A stretch of DNA of 64,000 nt. Origin: Streptococcus sp. 'caviae' (GTDB lineage Bacteria > Bacillota > Bacilli > Lactobacillales > Streptococcaceae). Below the pieces are notes generated by a model, which was not told where the DNA came from, made no database searches, and saw only the letters and a list, made by a program, of their open reading frames with translations. Positions 38,282-46,937 of this stretch are shown piece after piece; the first letter of the stretch is position 1; each line of letters begins with the position of its first letter. Both the position numbers and the translations under genes were made by a program. The stretch is from contig NZ_MOWR01000003.1 of NCBI RefSeq assembly GCF_001937065.1, forward strand, positions 124,001 through 188,000, written 5' to 3'.

Positions 38282-38645
38282 AGGGGAATATGAAATATAG
38301 GGATATAGACTTAATTTGGTAATTTGACTAGAAGTTAGGATTAATATCATTGATTTAGAATTAGTTTATGATACACAATTTAAAGGAATGGGGGTGATAG
38401 GTACCGTTATCATATTAATGACAAAGGATAACAATAGATTGATCGATCTTATTACTGACTAGATATATATCGTATTAAAATCAATAATAGAGGTCTCAAG
38501 TATTTATGATTAAGTAGGGGTAGGAACTTGCTTAGTAATTAGAAGGATAAGTTATTATGCATAAATTGCATTAGGGACTTGTTAGAAAAAGTGAGAATAG
38601 AGGGTAGAAATAAATAAAACTACTGTTTAAGAAAGGAATTATATT
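38282..38645. other. Gap between the nrdF-like gene and island tpx
   Basis: 364 AT-rich bases. A 24-codon frame at 38387-38461 (MGVIGTVIILMTKDNNR...) has no good ribosome-binding site; it may be the end of a lost gene. TGATAGGTACCGTTATCA near 38396 is an imperfect dyad. No perfect Fnr box was found here. Confidence 0.35.
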
Positions 38646-39137
38646 ATGACAACATTTTTTGGGAAAACCGTTACAGTTTCAGCAGAGAGACAACTACATG
38701 TTGGTGATACAATGTCAGATTTTACACTAATGTCAAGTGATTTAACTCTTAAAAGTTTAAGTGATTTTGAAGGGAAGAAGAAAGTTATCTCAATTGTTCC
38801 TTCACTGGAGACTGATTTATGTTCAACACAAACACGTACATTTAACAAGGAATTATCAGAACTAGAGGATACGGTTGTTATCACTGTATCAGTTGATTTA
38901 CCATTTGCGCAGGCGCGGTGGTGTGGTGCTGAAGGATTAGATGTCGTTTTACTTTCTGACTATTATGATAATAGTTTTGGTAAAGCATTTGGTGTTCTCA
39001 TGGATGAGTGGCATTTACTAGCTAGGGCAGTCTTGGTTCTAGATTCTCAAAATACTGTTCAATATACAGAATATCTTGAAAATATCAATGAATCTCCTAA
39101 TTATGAGGAGCCTGTTGAGGTTGTTAAATCACTATAA
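38646..39137 (+). CDS. tpx: Thiol peroxidase (Tpx), island copy
   Basis: The 163-residue Tpx has the peroxidatic Cys59 in [10 protein letters not shown] and the resolving Cys93 in [10 protein letters not shown]. It is clearly homologous to the core copy at 189 (shared [15 protein letters not shown]) but differs at many positions and has AT-rich codons, so it is an acquired paralog rather than a recent duplicate. GAAAGGAATTAT precedes ATG 38646. Lying between two R2-type subunits, it may protect their radical cofactor from peroxide. Confidence 0.92.
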   Translation: MTTFFGKTVTVSAERQLHVGDTMSDFTLMSSDLTLKSLSDFEGKKKVISIVPSLETDLCSTQTRTFNKELSELEDTVVITVSVDLPFAQARWCGAEGLDVVLLSDYYDNSFGKAFGVLMDEWHLLARAVLVLDSQNTVQYTEYLENINESPNYEEPVEVVKSL

Positions 39138-39211
39138 GTGTGTGTATTACGTACATCATATACTATTCATATATTGGTAATATTAATAAGTACAAAGGTA
39201 AGGGGAAAAGA

Positions 39212-40162
39212 ATGCTAAATAAAACAATGAATTGGCAGCTTATTGAAGATGAATTAGATGAATATGTCTGGGATAAGGCAACTGCGCAGTTCTGGTTGGA
39301 TACAAGGGTTCCTGTTTCGAATGACCTATTAGATTGGAGAAAACTTTCTGATATGGAAAGGGAGGTGGTGAAAAAAGCGGTTGGAGGGCTTGCCTTATTA
39401 GATACGTTACAATCTGAAGAGGGCTTATATGCATTAAAGAAAAATGCAAGAACCTTAAAAGAGAGAGCTGTGTTAAGCGACTTCACCTTTATGGAATCCA
39501 TCCATGCCAAAACATATGGAACCATTTTAATTTCACTTAATACATTCAAAGATATAGAAGAAATATATAATTGGATGAATAATGACCGTAGAATGCAATT
39601 TAAGGCTAAAAAGATTAATGAGATCTATCAGAACGGTACACCTATGCAGATTAAGGTTGCAAGTGTCTTTTTAGAAGGGATATTGTATTATAGTAATTTC
39701 TTTATCCCCCTTTGGTACCGAGGTCAGAATAAATTAGCTAACTTAGCAGAACTTATTAAATTGGTTATACGAGATGAATCAGTACATGGTACATATCTAG
39801 GCTATAAGTTTAGACAGGACTTTAACGAGTTATCGATTACTGAACAAGACAACTTTACTAATTGGATGTACTCCTTTTTAGAGGAGCTGCTAGAGAATGA
39901 ATTCGCATATACTGAAGAAGTCTATTCTGAAATCGGGCTAGTGGAGGATATTAAAACATTCGTGAAATACAATGCAAATAAGTCCCTTCAAAATATGGGT
40001 TTTGAGATATATTTTAAAGATGCCTTAGTAAATGATGTAAATCCAATTGTAATGAATGGCATCTCTATTGAAACAGCAAATCATGATTTCTTTTCACAGG
40101 TTGGCGCAGGATATCTAATGGGAGAAGCAGAGGAAATGTCTGATGATGATTATATTTTTTAA
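39212..40162 (+). CDS. nrdF: Class Ib ribonucleotide reductase, beta subunit (canonical)
   Basis: The 316-residue R2 protein has all expected ligands: Asp64 (ALLDTLQS), Glu95 and His98 (MESIHAKTY), Glu155 (FLEGILYYS), Glu189 and His192 (IRDESVHGT), with the radical Tyr102. The acidic tail ends SDDDYIF, for docking to NrdE. ATG 39212 has AAGGGG upstream; the longer frame from 39140 is not family-like. With NrdI it should assemble a Mn(III)2-Tyr radical. It lies downstream of island tpx, about 1.9 kb from nrdE. Confidence 0.93.
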   Translation: MLNKTMNWQLIEDELDEYVWDKATAQFWLDTRVPVSNDLLDWRKLSDMEREVVKKAVGGLALLDTLQSEEGLYALKKNARTLKERAVLSDFTFMESIHAKTYGTILISLNTFKDIEEIYNWMNNDRRMQFKAKKINEIYQNGTPMQIKVASVFLEGILYYSNFFIPLWYRGQNKLANLAELIKLVIRDESVHGTYLGYKFRQDFNELSITEQDNFTNWMYSFLEELLENEFAYTEEVYSEIGLVEDIKTFVKYNANKSLQNMGFEIYFKDALVNDVNPIVMNGISIETANHDFFSQVGAGYLMGEAEEMSDDDYIF

Positions 40163-40193
40163 AACTAACAACCAAGAATGAGGGGATTCTTAG

Positions 40194-40544
40194 ATGACTG
40201 CAACTAAACAACATAAAAAAGTCATCCTTGTCGGTGACGGTGCTGTAGGCTTATCCGTCCGCCTATCCCAATTAGAAGTGAGCGACTCTCGGGTGTTTTC
40301 TGCCATTGTTATTCCTGAGATGAGAGCCAGTATGAAAACGGAAGCAGGTGTCCTTGTCATGTATGCTGGTAGAGACACAGCCAATCCCAGCATCTGGTAT
40401 TTCTTCGAGGTTTATCAGAATGAAGCTGCTTATAGCAGTCACTGCCAAACTCCCAATTTTAAGGACTATATTAAAAGAAGTGGTGAACTGGTTCTGAATA
40501 AAGATTTGCAAGTCTTGGCGGGTGAGATGCTGGTGCATCAGTGA
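40194..40544 (+). CDS. Fusion of the LDH N-terminus to a YgiN-type monooxygenase
   Basis: Residues 1-19, MTATKQHKKVILVGDGAVG, are what I recall as the first 19 residues of S. mutans L-lactate dehydrogenase, ending inside its NAD-binding loop. From residue 21 the sequence is an antibiotic-biosynthesis monooxygenase (ABM) domain: VRLSQLEVSDSRV, EAGVLVMYAGRDTANPS, AAYSSHCQTPNFKDYI. The 116-residue product could be a working cofactor-free quinone monooxygenase placed behind the ldh translation start. The AGGGGATTC upstream and the start codon also look ldh-derived. Confidence 0.75.
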   Translation: MTATKQHKKVILVGDGAVGLSVRLSQLEVSDSRVFSAIVIPEMRASMKTEAGVLVMYAGRDTANPSIWYFFEVYQNEAAYSSHCQTPNFKDYIKRSGELVLNKDLQVLAGEMLVHQ

Positions 40545-40613
40545 AGATTTCAGAGAGGAAATTTTGTGTTGCCGTCAGATAAGGTTTGCAAGGTGAGGCT
40601 TTGCTATAGTATT

Positions 40614-40650
40614 AAAAACGGTTAGAACAGTTGATGTTCTAGCCGTTTTT
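40614..40650 (+). terminator. Terminator after the monooxygenase fusion
   Basis: AAAAACGGTTAGAACA (40614-40629) pairs with TGTTCTAGCCGTTTTT (40635-40650), with one G-T pair and a T tail. Confidence 0.85.
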
Positions 40651-40684
40651 GAGAGATGTATAATCTTAATTTGTATGATTGCTA

Positions 40685-41497
40685 TTAAAACCAATACCAA
40701 GCTTTTATGCCTGCTTTTTGACAATTTTTGGTATAGTAAAGCAAAAAATAGGTTTCAATCAAGAAGAGGCAAGCAGTAGTAATATAGAGCACAAGGGTTG
40801 GTTTTGCTGCAAGCAAAATGCTTGTCATACCTGCAACAAACGTAGTTGCCAGTTGTAAGCTGATATAGGTTTTACTAAATTTGACGTGAGGCTTGTTGTA
40901 AATAGTGTTGGCAAGTACTGCCCGTTGAAACAATAGGAGACCAGTATAGAGAAATAGAACGACAAAAAAGTGATTAGCTCCAAGATCGGTCAAAAAACTG
41001 ATAGCAACAGCTATCATGATTAAACCGATAAAGATAGGATAATGGCTATAGATCAGAAAGAGCCCCGTGTATCTTTGCTGTCATCAATCGCATTGTCGAA
41101 CTGACCAAAGTAATAGAGAAACACGTTTAAAATATTGAATCAAATACTAGAGAAATGGGGTCATTGTTAGGATACCTACTGTCCAGCAAAAGTAGTTAAA
41201 GTAACCCTGCCAGTCATTGCTAATCATATTGGAAATCAAAAGAAGCATAGCCATATTGATGACGCTGACAATAATATTGAAAAGGGATTTTTTTCCATAG
41301 CGATTAGTAAAAACCGTTTGGATCATCCAAGTGTTAACCAAAATAAGGATAGTTACCAAAAAGGTTGCCATGGCAGAAAAACTCACGATTCCGTGATGGA
41401 GGTGATGGATGAGAGCGGTCGTTTTTGAATGAAGACATGAGTTGTTCCTTTCAAAAAATTGATGTATTTTAAGAGATAGATAAAAAGGCAAAGGCAT
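40685..41497 (-). pseudogene. Broken low-temperature-requirement A (LtrA)-like membrane protein gene
   Basis: Two minus-strand frames look like parts of one LtrA protein. 41147-41497 has LIHHLHHGIVSFSAMATFL and NTWMIQTVFTNRYGKKSLFN, characteristic of LtrA. 40685-41017 holds three further membrane segments. A frame break lies at about 41020-41150. LtrA proteins are usually near 380 residues, so the N-terminal region and the C-terminus are also missing. The gene overlaps the end of the LysR gene. It is probably inactive. Confidence 0.6.
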
Positions 41498-42356
41498 CTT
41501 TTAAGGCCGCCAAAAATACTTTGGCTGCCCGGGATTGCTGGCTGTGCTTCTTCCAGATGAGGGAGAGCTGGATAGGCGGTAAATCACCTTCTAAGGGTAT
41601 AAAGGTGAGAGGACTCTCTTTACTATCAGTCGCGACTAAGTCTGACCAAGTGATGGCGAGGCCCATGCCAGCTTCCACCATGAGACTGGCATTAAAAATG
41701 AGATTGAAGGTGGCTGGGATTTGTATTTTGTTAGGCAGTTTTTGATTGAAGAAGGTCTTAGATTCTGATTGGTTGGGTAAAAGAATTGGATAGGGAGCTA
41801 AATCGTCCCAGTTAAGGCTGCTGTGATTGGCCAAGTCGTGATTTTTGGGAAGGAGAACTCCCCAGTATTCCTGAGTGGGCAGAAGCAGCTGGTCATAGAT
41901 ATTTTTATCAACATCCCTTGCAACAATACCAAAATCAAGAATACCAGTATTGAGCTTTTCCAGAATATCATCGGCATTGGCACTGTTAACATTGAACTGA
42001 ATACGAGGATAGGTCGCTTGGATGTCTTTAGCAACAGCAAAGACAGATTTGAGCGAGCGCCCCTCAGCCGCACCAATCGTCACTGTACCGGATACGGGAC
42101 CCTTTTCCATGAGGTTGCTGCTGGTTTTATCAACCAATGACAAAATTTCAAGTGCGCGGTTGTAGAGGTAGTGACCATCCTCCGTCAGAGTGACCTCTCG
42201 GCTTCCCCGATAAAAGAGTTGGGTGCCTAATTCTTCCTCCAACTCCTTAATCTGCCGAGAAAGGGTTGGCTGGGTTACATGACGTTTTTGGGCTGCTTTG
42301 GAAATTGATTTTTCCTCAGCAATCGTCACAAAATACTGTAAAACACGAATTTCCAT
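41469..42356 (-). CDS. LysR-family regulator of the divergent redox cluster
   Basis: The 295-residue protein has an N-terminal LysR helix-turn-helix (FVTIAEEKSISKAAQKRHVT, then QPTLSRQIKELEEELG) and an effector-binding domain. ATG 42356 has AAGGAAA upstream; the longer frame is not family-like. It is divergent from the alpha/beta hydrolase gene, the usual LysR arrangement, and probably controls 42602-44845. The effector is unknown; the targets suggest an aldehyde, quinone or other electrophile. Confidence 0.88.
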   Translation of the reverse strand: MEIRVLQYFVTIAEEKSISKAAQKRHVTQPTLSRQIKELEEELGTQLFYRGSREVTLTEDGHYLYNRALEILSLVDKTSSNLMEKGPVSGTVTIGAAEGRSLKSVFAVAKDIQATYPRIQFNVNSANADDILEKLNTGILDFGIVARDVDKNIYDQLLLPTQEYWGVLLPKNHDLANHSSLNWDDLAPYPILLPNQSESKTFFNQKLPNKIQIPATFNLIFNASLMVEAGMGLAITWSDLVATDSKESPLTFIPLEGDLPPIQLSLIWKKHSQQSRAAKVFLAALKDAFAFLSIS

Positions 42357-42601
42357 AAGATGATTTCCTTTCCTATCTAGTATAGCATGAATTTTTATAT
42401 TATGCTTAGAAAGCATAACATCTATTATTTATAAGTATTTGTAATGATCTAAACAGGGGAGTATACTAGGAATAAGAAATAAATTGTACCTGCCTGTATT
42501 CCTCTGAAAATGACACTCCCTGAAATCTTATGATTGTTCATTAGAGTTGCTCGTTTTTGGGAATGCAGAGCGGTGTCATATCTTAGTAAAGGAGCTATAA
42601 G

Positions 42602-43579
42602 ATGACTGAACAGCGTTTTAATCTGACACAAGAATGGGATAAAGTTTTTCCAAAAAGTGATAAGGTCAACCATGAGAAAGTGACCTTTCCCAACCACTTT
42701 GGCATCGCCCTTACGGCTGATTTGTATCGTCCAAAGGGAGCAGTTGGTAAGCTTCCGGCTCTCGCAGTTTCAGGTCCATTCGGAGCTGTTAAGGAGCAGT
42801 CTTCAGGCCTATATGCTCAGGAAATGGCAGAGCGTGGCTTTGTGACTCTGGCCTTTGACCCTTCCTACACAGGTGAATCAGGCGGTTGTCCTCGCTATAT
42901 GCAGTCTCCTGATATCAATACCGAAGACGTCCAAGCTGCAGTTGACTTCCTGTCAAATTTAGATGGAGTTAATTCAGAAAAAATCGGGATTATCGGAATT
43001 TGCGGTTGGGGTGGTATCGCCTTGAATACTGCGGCTATCGATCCTCGTATCAAGGTGACCGTTGTCTCAACCATGTATGATATGTCTCGTGTCGCTGGCA
43101 ATGGCTATTTTGATGAGGCAGACAATGAGGAAGCCCGCTATCAACAGCGCTTAGCTCTGGCTCAGCAGCGTACCGTCGATTTCGCTAATGGTACTTATGC
43201 CATGGCTGGCGGTGTGGTTGATCCTCTGCCGGATGATGCCCCGCAGTTTGTCAAGGATTACTATGCTTACTATAAGCAGCCTCGCGGTTACCATGCCCGC
43301 AGCCTCAACTCTAATGACGGCTGGGCGGTTCAATCCAATACCAGCTTTGCCAATACGCGCTTTCTTCACTACAGCCATGAGATTCGCAATGCTGTTCTCC
43401 TAGTACACGGTGATGCCGCCCATTCTTACTACATGGGCAAGGACGCTTTTGCCAAGCTAAAGGGTGACAATAAGAAGATGATTACAGTTAAAGGAGCCAG
43501 TCACACAGACCTCTATGACCAAAAAGATAAGATTCCGTTTGAAGCCATTGAAAATTTTATTCGTGAACAGCTGGGCTAA
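42602..43579 (+). CDS. Alpha/beta hydrolase with Cys in the nucleophile region
   Basis: The 325-residue alpha/beta hydrolase belongs to the dienelactone-hydrolase/acyl-peptidase-like group. The oxyanion strand is PALAVSGPFGAVKEQ and the acid/base region VLLVHGDAAHSYYMG, with a late His in KGASHTDLYDQ. The elbow reads GIICGICGWGGIAL instead of the common GxSxG, so Cys may be the nucleophile as in dienelactone hydrolase. AAGGAG precedes the ATG. It is first in the LysR-controlled run; the substrate is unknown. Confidence 0.8.
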   Translation: MTEQRFNLTQEWDKVFPKSDKVNHEKVTFPNHFGIALTADLYRPKGAVGKLPALAVSGPFGAVKEQSSGLYAQEMAERGFVTLAFDPSYTGESGGCPRYMQSPDINTEDVQAAVDFLSNLDGVNSEKIGIIGICGWGGIALNTAAIDPRIKVTVVSTMYDMSRVAGNGYFDEADNEEARYQQRLALAQQRTVDFANGTYAMAGGVVDPLPDDAPQFVKDYYAYYKQPRGYHARSLNSNDGWAVQSNTSFANTRFLHYSHEIRNAVLLVHGDAAHSYYMGKDAFAKLKGDNKKMITVKGASHTDLYDQKDKIPFEAIENFIREQLG

Positions 43580-44063
43580 GAGTATAGGAGCAATCAGTAT
43601 TTTTGCCTTGACCTTAGCAGCTCTTGCAGCCTGCCAATCGCAGAAGTCCTCTCCGTCACAGACCAGTTCATCCAGTCTGATTAAACAGAGTAATAAAGCA
43701 AATAGGAGGCTTGAAATGACCAGTATTTCATTGACGATTGATAATCAGAAGTATTGGCTGGAGCTGGCTGATACCACAGCCAGTCAGGAATTGCTGAAAA
43801 AATTAGAAGATGGTCCTATCAAAATTGCAGCTGAGCCTTATGGCGGCTTTGAATTGGTCGGTGAGCTGGGAGAGTCTTTAACAGCAAATGATACCAGTCT
43901 GTCTGCTAAAGCTGGTGATGTCATGCTTTATCAAGGCGATAAGCTGGTCTTTTTCTATGGAAACAATAAATGGTCTTACACTCGAATCGGTCATGTATCC
44001 GATCAAAACTTTCAAACAGCTTTAAAAAAAGGTGCTAGGACTATTACATTGCAAGCAGAATGA
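43563..44063 (+). CDS. Cyclophilin-like fold protein, probable lipoprotein
   Basis: From GTG 43563 the product has a signal peptide with lipobox LAALAAC, a Ser/Gln/Lys-rich linker, then a cyclophilin-like domain (SISLTIDNQKYWLELADT, PIKIAAEPYGGFELVGELG, GDVMLYQGDKLVFFYGN). From ATG 43716, directly behind a perfect AGGAGG, it would be only the 115-residue cytosolic domain. Both starts are plausible. The gene overlaps the end of the hydrolase gene. Proteins of this fold often accompany redox enzymes; the exact role is unknown. Confidence 0.7.
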   Translation: MNSWAKSIGAISIFALTLAALAACQSQKSSPSQTSSSSLIKQSNKANRRLEMTSISLTIDNQKYWLELADTTASQELLKKLEDGPIKIAAEPYGGFELVGELGESLTANDTSLSAKAGDVMLYQGDKLVFFYGNNKWSYTRIGHVSDQNFQTALKKGARTITLQAE

Positions 44064-44083
44064 TAAGAAAGAAGTGATGATTC

Positions 44084-44494
44084 ATGCCTAAACATGAAGA
44101 AGTGAAACATAATCCGCTATTTGATTTTGGTGCCGATAATCCTTACGGCGCCAGCTTTACAGGTCAGTCTTATCTGGCTATGCTGGCGCAGGCGCCAGAT
44201 GGATCTGTCCATGTTGGCAATGTGACCTTTGAACCGGGCTGCCGCAACAACTGGCACGTGCACTTGGATGGCTATCAGATCCTCCTTGTGACTGGAGGCG
44301 AAGGGCTTTATCAGGAAGCAGGCAAGCCAGCTCGTCATCTAAGGGCTGGAGATGTTGTTGTGACCGATAAGGGTGTTAAACACTGGCATGGTGCTACCGA
44401 GGACTCTTGGTTCAGCCATGTGGCCATTACTGCTGGCGCCGGTGAGTTCTATGAACCAGTAACCGATCAGGAGTACGAAGAAGCCAATCAATGA
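44084..44494 (+). CDS. Cupin domain protein
   Basis: The 136-residue single-domain cupin has the metal-binding motif 1 GCRNNWHVHLDGYQILLVTGGEG (two His, later Glu) and motif 2 GDVVVTDKGVKHWHGA. Cupins next to carboxymuconolactone-decarboxylase-family genes are common in streptococcal and lactobacillar redox clusters. The enzymatic activity is unknown. It lies 20 bases after the cyclophilin-like gene and 27 bases before the next one. Confidence 0.85.
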   Translation: MPKHEEVKHNPLFDFGADNPYGASFTGQSYLAMLAQAPDGSVHVGNVTFEPGCRNNWHVHLDGYQILLVTGGEGLYQEAGKPARHLRAGDVVVTDKGVKHWHGATEDSWFSHVAITAGAGEFYEPVTDQEYEEANQ

Positions 44495-44521
44495 GCATGA
44501 AGCTATAGGAGGTCGATGGAT

Positions 44522-44845
44522 ATGGCTAAGAAACAAACAGCAGGGCGGGAACGGTTAGGAGACTTTGCTCCCAAATTTGCAGAAATCAATGATGACATCC
44601 TCTTTGGGCAGGTCTGGTCTCGAGAAGCAGAACTACCAGCCAAGACCCGCTCAATTGTAACAGTATCAGCGCTTATTGCCGGCGGAAACTGGGAGCAGCT
44701 CCAGTATCATCTCAAGGCTGCAAAAGCAAACGGTGTGAGCAGAGAAGAAATCTCAGAAATCATTACCCACCTTGCTTTTTATGTCGGCTGGCCAAAAGCC
44801 TGGTCTGCCTTTGGAATTGCCAAGGAAATTTGGGAAGAACAATAA
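44522..44845 (+). CDS. Carboxymuconolactone decarboxylase (CMD) family protein, cysteine-free
   Basis: The 107-residue all-helical protein has the CMD pattern LPAKTRSIVTVSALIAGGNWEQLQYHLKAA and a C-terminal THLAFYVGWPKAWSAF. It has no CxxC, unlike the AhpD-type paralog at 46375, so a thiol peroxidase role is unlikely. ATG 44522 has AGGAGG at nine bases; ATG 44516 is too close. It is the last gene of the hydrolase-cupin run. Confidence 0.85.
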   Translation: MAKKQTAGRERLGDFAPKFAEINDDILFGQVWSREAELPAKTRSIVTVSALIAGGNWEQLQYHLKAAKANGVSREEISEIITHLAFYVGWPKAWSAFGIAKEIWEEQ

Positions 44846-45077
44846 GTCATCTACTTTTTGGTTTAGTCGCAGGATTCACAACGCTATTTTTAATATATAG
44901 ATTTGATATGGAAGAAGGCGGCAACAGCATTTATGCTGCCTTTAGTGACATTTGGCGAAAGCAGGCTGGCAGATAAAAAACTGACTGGTCTGCTGGTTTA
45001 TTTCTGGATTTTTTGTTTGCTTATCATGGTGAAGTGTGCTAAAGTATGGAGATAATTAATGCATTAAGGAGGATATT

Positions 45078-46124
45078 ATGAAAACAACCGTATTTGTTAA
45101 AGCCGGTCAAGTGGCCGTTGAAACTATTGATAAACCCCAGATTGTTGAGGCGGACGATGCTCTTATCCGGGTGGTGCGCTCTTGTGTATGCGGATCTGAC
45201 CTCTGGTCTTACCGCGGTGATGATCAAAAAGAAGCTGGTTCTGGAAATACCGGCCATGAAATTATTGGTATCATTGAAGAAACAGGTTCTGAGGTCAATA
45301 CAGTTAAGAAGGGCGATTTTGTCATTGCACCGTTCACGCATGGCTGCGGTCATTGTGCAGCCTGCCGTGCTGGCTTTGAAGGCGGCTGCCAGGGGCATGA
45401 TGCCAGTACGAACTTCAGCTCTGGTTACCAAGCCGAATATGTCCGCTATGCGCATGCGGATTGGTCCTTGGTGAAGATTCCCGGACAGCCAAGTGATTAC
45501 AGTGAAGGCATGATTGCTTCCTTCTTGTCTCTTGCTGATGTTATGCCGACCGGTTATCATGCCGCTCGGGTTGCCAATGTGCAAAAGGGAGACACGGTTG
45601 CTGTAGTTGGTGACGGTGCCGTTGGTCTTTGTGCAGTTATTGCGGCTAAGATGCGCGGGGCTAAGCGAATTATCATCATGAGCCGTCATAAAGACCGTCA
45701 GGACTTGGCTGTAGAATTTGGTGCAACCGATATTGTTGCAGAACGCGGCGAAGAAGGTGTTGCCAAGGTTCTTGAATTGACGAACGGAGACGGCGTAGAC
45801 GCTGCGCTTGAATGCGTTGGCACACAGCTCTCAACTGAAACGGCTATTAAGATTGCCCGTCCGGGTGCTGTTGTCGGCCGTGTAGGTGTTCCGCATACAG
45901 ATGACATTAACCCCGGTGATTATTTCATGAGAAATACCATTTTTGCAGGCGGTCCGGCATCCGTGACGACTTATGACAAGAGTGTTTTGCTGAAGGCTGT
46001 CCTTGATGGTGAAATCAACCCCGGCAAGGTCTTCACGCAAAGCTACAAGCTGGATGATATTGATCAGGCCTACAAGGATATGGAAGCAAGAAGAACTATC
46101 AAATCAATGATTGTCATGGAATGA
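45078..46124 (+). CDS. Zinc-dependent alcohol dehydrogenase
   Basis: The 348-residue MDR-family enzyme has catalytic-zinc residues in CVCGSDLWSY and NTGHEIIG, a structural-zinc loop GCGHCAACRAGFEGGC with four Cys, and the NAD(P) fold VAVVGDGAVGLCAV. It is similar to the threonine/sorbitol-type and glutathione-independent alcohol dehydrogenases; the substrate cannot be named. AAGGAGG precedes ATG 45078. It lies between the cupin/CMD run and the AhpD-like gene. Confidence 0.92.
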   Translation: MKTTVFVKAGQVAVETIDKPQIVEADDALIRVVRSCVCGSDLWSYRGDDQKEAGSGNTGHEIIGIIEETGSEVNTVKKGDFVIAPFTHGCGHCAACRAGFEGGCQGHDASTNFSSGYQAEYVRYAHADWSLVKIPGQPSDYSEGMIASFLSLADVMPTGYHAARVANVQKGDTVAVVGDGAVGLCAVIAAKMRGAKRIIIMSRHKDRQDLAVEFGATDIVAERGEEGVAKVLELTNGDGVDAALECVGTQLSTETAIKIARPGAVVGRVGVPHTDDINPGDYFMRNTIFAGGPASVTTYDKSVLLKAVLDGEINPGKVFTQSYKLDDIDQAYKDMEARRTIKSMIVME

Positions 46125-46374
46125 TAGTAACTGCATAAAAATGAATAGATAAAAGCAAAAGAAGACTGATGGCAAATTTTTGCCCGGTCTTTTTTGTCTG
46201 TTCGGACGTATTGTCTCGGCCTATATCATTGAGCACAGGGCTTTCAAATTTTCAAAGATTTTGCTCATTTTTCCCATAATTAATGCTTATAGCCAACCAT
46301 AAAAAATTTAGATTATACAAGACGACCAAGAGATGGTACGATATCAGAAATATAAAAAGAATAGAGGTTATTTT

Positions 46375-46926
46375 ATGTCTAAATTTACCATACATACCAT
46401 CGAAACAGCACCTGAGGAAGTCAAAGAAACCCTGCGTACAGTTGAGAAGGATAACGGCGGCTATATTCCTAATCTTATCGGACTTCTGGCCAATGCACCG
46501 ACAGCGCTGGAAACGTATCGTACCGTTGGAGCCATTAATCGCCGTAATTCTTTGACACCAACTGAACGTGAGGTTGTTCAGATTACTGCAGCTGTAACCA
46601 ATGGCTGTGCTTTCTGTGTAGCAGGCCATACAGCTTTTTCGATCAAGCAGATCCAGATGGCACCTGATCTCTTAGAAGCGCTGCGAAATAGTACGCCTAT
46701 TGACGATAATCCTAAGTTGGATACTTTAGCTAAGTTTACTATTGCTGTCATTAATACCAAAGGGCGTGTTGGGGACGAAGCCTTTGCTGATTTTCTGGAG
46801 GCAGGCTATACACAGGAAAATGCTCTTGATGTTGTCCTAGGTGTCAGTTTGGCATCGCTTTGCAATTATGCCAATAACATGGCGGATACACCGATTAATC
46901 CAGAGCTACAGCAGTATGCAAAATAA
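46375..46926 (+). CDS. AhpD-like carboxymuconolactone decarboxylase family protein
   Basis: The 183-residue protein has the redox motif NGCAFCVAGH (CxxC with a following His), typical of AhpD-like alkylhydroperoxidases, and two CMD-type helical repeats. ATG 46375 fits the family start; the extra frame from 46333 has no ribosome site. The next gene starts 11 bases after its stop. It may reduce peroxides or act with the dehydrogenase that follows. Confidence 0.88.
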   Translation: MSKFTIHTIETAPEEVKETLRTVEKDNGGYIPNLIGLLANAPTALETYRTVGAINRRNSLTPTEREVVQITAAVTNGCAFCVAGHTAFSIKQIQMAPDLLEALRNSTPIDDNPKLDTLAKFTIAVINTKGRVGDEAFADFLEAGYTQENALDVVLGVSLASLCNYANNMADTPINPELQQYAK

Positions 46927-46937
46927 AGGAGAAGTAT

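Larger units (their letters stand above)
29117..40240. other. Accessory island: metal, redox and ribonucleotide reductase genes
   Basis: From the IS3 remnant to the displaced ldh start, the DNA is clearly richer in A and T than the flanks, with many AAT, ATA and TTA codons. It interrupts the rplL-to-hom order that I recall for the S. mutans core. It has no integrase or conjugation genes. Contents in order: P1B ATPase, CxxC protein, helical protein, Fnr-like regulator, frameshifted gene, second Fnr-like regulator, NrdI fusion, NrdE, NrdF-like, Tpx and NrdF. Confidence 0.7.

Noticed and set aside
38387..38461. 24-codon frame MGVIGTVIILMTK... as a gene
   Set aside because: No ribosome-binding site, very short, and no recognised family; at most a remnant.
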